From: Treponema sp. UBA1793
GTDB lineage: Bacteria > Spirochaetota > Spirochaetia > Treponematales > Treponemataceae
Direction: 5' to 3'
DNA length: 52,704 nt
Assembly (NCBI GenBank): GCA_002314445.1
Contig: DCFX01000096.1
Coordinates: 1-52,704, forward strand
Shown here: positions 49,830 to 52,704 of the stretch, in pieces
How the letters are laid out: the number at the start of each line of letters is the position of its first letter
Numbering within the stretch: the first letter of the stretch is position 1
Notes under the pieces: model-generated
Databases searched by the model: none
Told to the model about the DNA's origin: nothing
The model's input: the letters and a program-made list of their open reading frames with translations, nothing else
Position numbers and translations under genes: made by a program

Positions 49830-51425
49830 TTATACGGACTGGAATACGATTTTTCCATCGACCATAGTCATAACAGGTCTCATATTCAAAATATCGTCTT
49901 CTGGAACAGTAAACAGGTTCCTGTCCAGAACGGTAATATCGGCAAACTTTCCCGGATCAAGCGTACCTAAATCTTTTTCCCTGTTCAACGCACATGCGGA
50001 ACCCCAGGTATATGTCCGGAGCGCCTCTGCAAGTGTTACACGCTGTTTTGGAAACCACCCTCCCTTCGGATGCCCGTCTTCGTGCTGACGTGTCACTGCC
50101 GCATAAATACAGCGTGCGGGACTGAATGAAACGACAGGATAGTCTGAACCTGTCCCGATGATTGTACCGGCGTCAAGAATGTCGCGCCAGCGGAATGCGA
50201 GCTTCGCGCGGGATCCCATGATTTTTTCGCCCTCATCAACATAGAACGTAATATGCCGCCCCTGCATGTCGCATACGACATTGAGTTCAGCAAACCGGGG
50301 AACATCTTCATCACGCACGTATTCAAGATGCTCCATCACGTTCCTCCGCGGAAGAAGACCGTACTTCTTTTTCGATTCTTCAAATGCATCAAGTACATAA
50401 TGAACAGCAGCATCGCCTATCGTATGAATACGGACATTAACGCCAAGAGCAGCCGCTTCAAGAATTTTCTCCCGTACCTTTTCAGGGGGAACTGCCGGAT
50501 ACCCTTTTGTAGACGGATCGTTATAGTACGGTTCAGACATCCATGCGGTATGTACGGATATAACCCCGTCTATAAGATTCTTAAGTCCCGAAAACTGGAG
50601 CATGGGACTGTTGTATATTCTTTTATATTCCACGATATCCGCCGGAGTAAACGAAAGCAGTTCCGGATAAAAATTAATCCGGACTGTAAGTTTATCCTCC
50701 ATTTCCTTATACAGAGGATACGGTTTTTCGGTTCCGCACGGATACATATCCCCTACGGCAGTAATTCCGTTTTTATTCAGAATGTTCATAAAATTTATCA
50801 ATGAATTATGACGCTGCGAAGCGGGACGCTGCACTATTTTCTGCAGTGCGAAAGCGACTGTATCGTTAAAAACGCCTGACAGTTCACCGTTTGTATCTTT
50901 TCCTATCCCGTTGTTCGGATCAGGAGTATCTTTCGTAAAACCTGCAAGCTGCATGGCCTTCGTATTTGCGTAGTATGTATGCGTCTCCCATGTCTGAATT
51001 AAAACCGGTCTGTCAGGAAAATACGTATCGAGAAGCCTTGCGTCAGGAATAACGACTGGGTCGAGATTAAAGTAATTAAAATCCGTACCGTAAACGACGG
51101 GATTATCCGGATATTCCGCTGCAAAATCGAGCATCATTTTCATAATGCCTTCAATTGTCGTTGCAGAACCTATGTCAATACAGTACGTTGGATCAAGAAA
51201 GTCGAATGCCTGTCCAAAATGTATATGTGAGTCTATAATGCCGGGCATAATGAGCTTGTTACCGTAATCGATGACTTTCGTTTTTTCATCTATGTAACTG
51301 TTGAGCATGTTCACCGGAAAGATACCGACAATTTTATTTCCGTTGATTACGACACCTCCTGAAAACGTATTCGGTGCAGTCCCGTTGAATATAGCCGAAC
51401 TCTTTAAAACATACGTTGCATTCAT
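49830..51425 (-). CDS. YtcJ-like amidohydrolase
   Basis: A 531-residue metal-dependent hydrolase of the amidohydrolase superfamily (amidohydrolase 3, YtcJ-like). Metal-binding HxH is in GIIDSHIHFG, further His residues in IHTIGDAAVHY and MEHLEYV, and the catalytic Asp in GTGSDYPV; the C-terminal beta domain reads LDPGKFADITVLD. No signal peptide. GGAGG lies six bases before the ATG at 51425. The substrate is unknown; the neighbouring ornithine-cyclodeaminase-like gene suggests amino-acid or amine metabolism. A terminator-like hairpin sits directly before its ribosome binding site. Confidence 0.87.
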   Translation of the reverse strand: MNATYVLKSSAIFNGTAPNTFSGGVVINGNKIVGIFPVNMLNSYIDEKTKVIDYGNKLIMPGIIDSHIHFGQAFDFLDPTYCIDIGSATTIEGIMKMMLDFAAEYPDNPVVYGTDFNYFNLDPVVIPDARLLDTYFPDRPVLIQTWETHTYYANTKAMQLAGFTKDTPDPNNGIGKDTNGELSGVFNDTVAFALQKIVQRPASQRHNSLINFMNILNKNGITAVGDMYPCGTEKPYPLYKEMEDKLTVRINFYPELLSFTPADIVEYKRIYNSPMLQFSGLKNLIDGVISVHTAWMSEPYYNDPSTKGYPAVPPEKVREKILEAAALGVNVRIHTIGDAAVHYVLDAFEESKKKYGLLPRRNVMEHLEYVRDEDVPRFAELNVVCDMQGRHITFYVDEGEKIMGSRAKLAFRWRDILDAGTIIGTGSDYPVVSFSPARCIYAAVTRQHEDGHPKGGWFPKQRVTLAEALRTYTWGSACALNREKDLGTLDPGKFADITVLDRNLFTVPEDDILNMRPVMTMVDGKIVFQSV

Positions 51426-51449
51426 TACTGACCTCCATAAAATAAATAA

Positions 51450-51481
51450 GGCGCATTTTCCTATAACAGGAAAAATGCGCC
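51450..51481 (-). terminator. Terminator or attenuator before the amidohydrolase gene
   Basis: GGCGCATTTTCCT (51450-51462) pairs with AGGAAAAATGCGCC (51468-51481) with one bulged base. On the minus strand a U-rich stretch follows, then the GGAGG of the amidohydrolase gene. It ends the AraC-type gene transcript or attenuates read-through into the amidohydrolase. Confidence 0.7.
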
Positions 51482-51549
51482 TCTGCATATAATCAATTAA
51501 TACGTTTTTTAAATAAAAAGTATTGTAAAAAATCCCACTGTACCTGCCG

Positions 51550-52407
51550 TTAAATAGTTTCCCGTATCACTTTAAGCCGTGAATTATAATTCACTTTGTT
51601 CAATTCGCTAATGTAATCGGACGGTGTACGGCTGGAATATTTTTTGAATTCATGAATCATATGTGCCTGATCAAAATAGCCGAGATTATACGCAAGTCCC
51701 TTGCTGTCGATGGTCTCAGAAATGTTCCGTCCGCCGTCATTCATGGAATTGAGACAATTCAAAAGCCACTGAAATCTGATGATACTGCAGAATTTCTTCG
51801 GTGAAATACCTATATCGTTGTTGAATATTTTTTCCAGATAGCTGATAGAATATCCTGTCTTCTTTGACAGTTCATCTATTCTGATCATCCCGTACGAATT
51901 AACAATTTCCGCCACAATCATCTGATCGAGCTTTCCGGAATTTCCGTTGTAAAACCGGCAGTATTCTGCAATGAACAGCTTTATCTGGTTCTCAAACCCC
52001 GTCAAAGAAGCAATCCGGTACGGCAGCTGTTTATCCTTCGATACTTCTGCAAAAGGAATTATCCGGTCTATGATGTTTATCATTTTCAGATCCGTAAAAG
52101 CCGGAACGACTCCGGGCAGAAACCGAATGCCGAAATGATAACACCCCTTATAGCATTTCATCGAGTGGGGAAGCAGGGCTGTCCCGTAAAAATCCGCACC
52201 TATTTCCTCACTTTTATTTTTATAATGAAAAATTATGTCGATGCATCCGTCCGGAATAGACGTATCTATTACAGAAACATCTTCTCCCACTTTAAAAAAG
52301 TAGAAGCTTGAAATTCCAAGCTTACCGAATTTAAATGTGTAATACACATCTGCCAGCTCAACCATAAACGGCTGCTTTGGTATAAAAACCGTCTGCCTGT
52401 TATTCAT
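51550..52407 (-). CDS. AraC-family transcriptional regulator
   Basis: A 285-residue regulator. The N-terminal half contains a conserved DGCIDIIFHY stretch found in AraC members with a DUF6597-like sensing domain. The C-terminal part has two helix-turn-helix units (IRIDELSKKTGYSISYLEKI and LGYFDQAHMIHEFKKYSSRTP). GGGAG lies just before the ATG. It lies between the amidohydrolase and the cyclodeaminase-like gene, all on the same strand, and probably controls one of them. Confidence 0.87.
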   Translation of the reverse strand: MNNRQTVFIPKQPFMVELADVYYTFKFGKLGISSFYFFKVGEDVSVIDTSIPDGCIDIIFHYKNKSEEIGADFYGTALLPHSMKCYKGCYHFGIRFLPGVVPAFTDLKMINIIDRIIPFAEVSKDKQLPYRIASLTGFENQIKLFIAEYCRFYNGNSGKLDQMIVAEIVNSYGMIRIDELSKKTGYSISYLEKIFNNDIGISPKKFCSIIRFQWLLNCLNSMNDGGRNISETIDSKGLAYNLGYFDQAHMIHEFKKYSSRTPSDYISELNKVNYNSRLKVIRETI

Positions 52408-52429
52408 ATATCTCCCGGAAACGGGTATG

Positions 52430-52704
52430 TCAGCTTAACATGGGGGTATCCCACAAATGAAGCTTCGTACCAATTCCATTTTTCAATGCATTTTCATAAA
52501 CAGTTTTACCCCATGCAATATCTTCAACAGGCATTCCGCCTACTGAATACAGTATTATCTGGTCCTCGGAATCACGCCCGGATTTCTTACCCTTAATAAT
52601 ATCACCAAGATCCATAATGTCTTCCCTCTTGATCTTACCTTCATGAACAAGATCAGTGAACTTTGAACCGATGATGGTAATATCGCCGAAAGTCGGGTAC
52701 GGAT
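52430..52704 (-). CDS. Ornithine cyclodeaminase/mu-crystallin family protein, 3' part
   Basis: The last 91 codons of a gene that runs off the right edge. The frame is open to the window end and reads PTFGDITIIGSKFTDLVHEG, then SVGGMPVEDIAWGKTVYENA, typical of the C-terminal part of ornithine cyclodeaminase/mu-crystallin proteins, including those annotated as tyramine oxidase subunit B. These bind NAD(H) and act on amino or imino acids. The stop is 22 bases before the AraC-type gene, suggesting one transcript. Confidence 0.75.
   Translation of the reverse strand, partial: PYPTFGDITIIGSKFTDLVHEGKIKREDIMDLGDIIKGKKSGRDSEDQIILYSVGGMPVEDIAWGKTVYENALKNGIGTKLHLWDTPMLS

Noticed and set aside
1..52704. 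tRNA genes, rRNA genes, CRISPR arrays, transposase or phage genes
   Set aside because: None seen on reading the translated frames and the longer intergenic stretches; a tRNA scan would be needed to be certain.

Overview
The window looks like a chromosomal segment of a saccharolytic spirochaete, most likely a gut or rumen Treponema. The envelope proteins fit a diderm: periplasmic binding proteins with cleavable signals, relaxed spirochaete-type lipoboxes and a probable outer-membrane barrel. Almost all of the content is sugar import, sugar catabolism and its regulation, with a small housekeeping block in the middle. Base composition is moderate, intergenic regions are AT-rich, and many promoters share a TATACT -10 box. 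No tRNA, rRNA, CRISPR array or transposase gene was seen. The genus call is inference from gene content.

Region by region. (1) 0.3-11 kb is an arabinan/arabinose locus. A CUT1 importer (binding protein and two permeases, no ATPase) runs with two cytoplasmic GH43 enzymes and is bracketed by two paralogous winged-helix regulators. A divergent LacI-family regulator, ribulokinase and ribulose-5-phosphate 4-epimerase operon follows. No araA is present. (2) 11-11.5 kb holds a structured repeat whose second copy lies at 28.2-28.5 kb. (3) 11.5-21 kb holds a phosphoesterase, a barrel-like protein, a U32 peptidase-family protein, an esterase, MetA, an earP-efp pair, an RRM protein and an acyltransferase/DUF6320-like pair. 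(4) 21-28 kb holds a DHA2 efflux pump with its TetR regulator, an NmrA-like reductase with a LysR regulator, a D-2-hydroxyacid dehydrogenase, and a radical SAM-tetR operon with a clear operator. (5) 28.5-34.8 kb is a second CUT1 locus: AraC regulator, binding protein, two permeases and an ADP-ribosylglycohydrolase-like enzyme. (6) 35-47.6 kb is the most striking part. A membrane-anchored sugar-binding protein, a histidine kinase, a response regulator and a lipoprotein binding protein are followed by a CUT2 importer, a class II aldolase, a PfkB kinase, a D-lyxose/D-mannose isomerase and a chemoreceptor. (7) 47.6-52.7 kb holds a lipoprotein, a membrane-embedded LuxR-type regulator, an amidohydrolase, an AraC regulator and a truncated ornithine-cyclodeaminase-family gene.

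How the genes work together. In region 1, arabino-oligosaccharides are probably imported intact, cut inside the cell and fed to the pentose-phosphate pathway through AraB and AraD. In region 6, the anchored sensor protein closely resembles the transporter's own binding protein. The two-component system therefore probably detects the sugar that the downstream operon imports, isomerises, phosphorylates and cleaves, and the chemoreceptor adds taxis. Large perfect inverted repeats sit at the promoters of several regulators and are likely operators.
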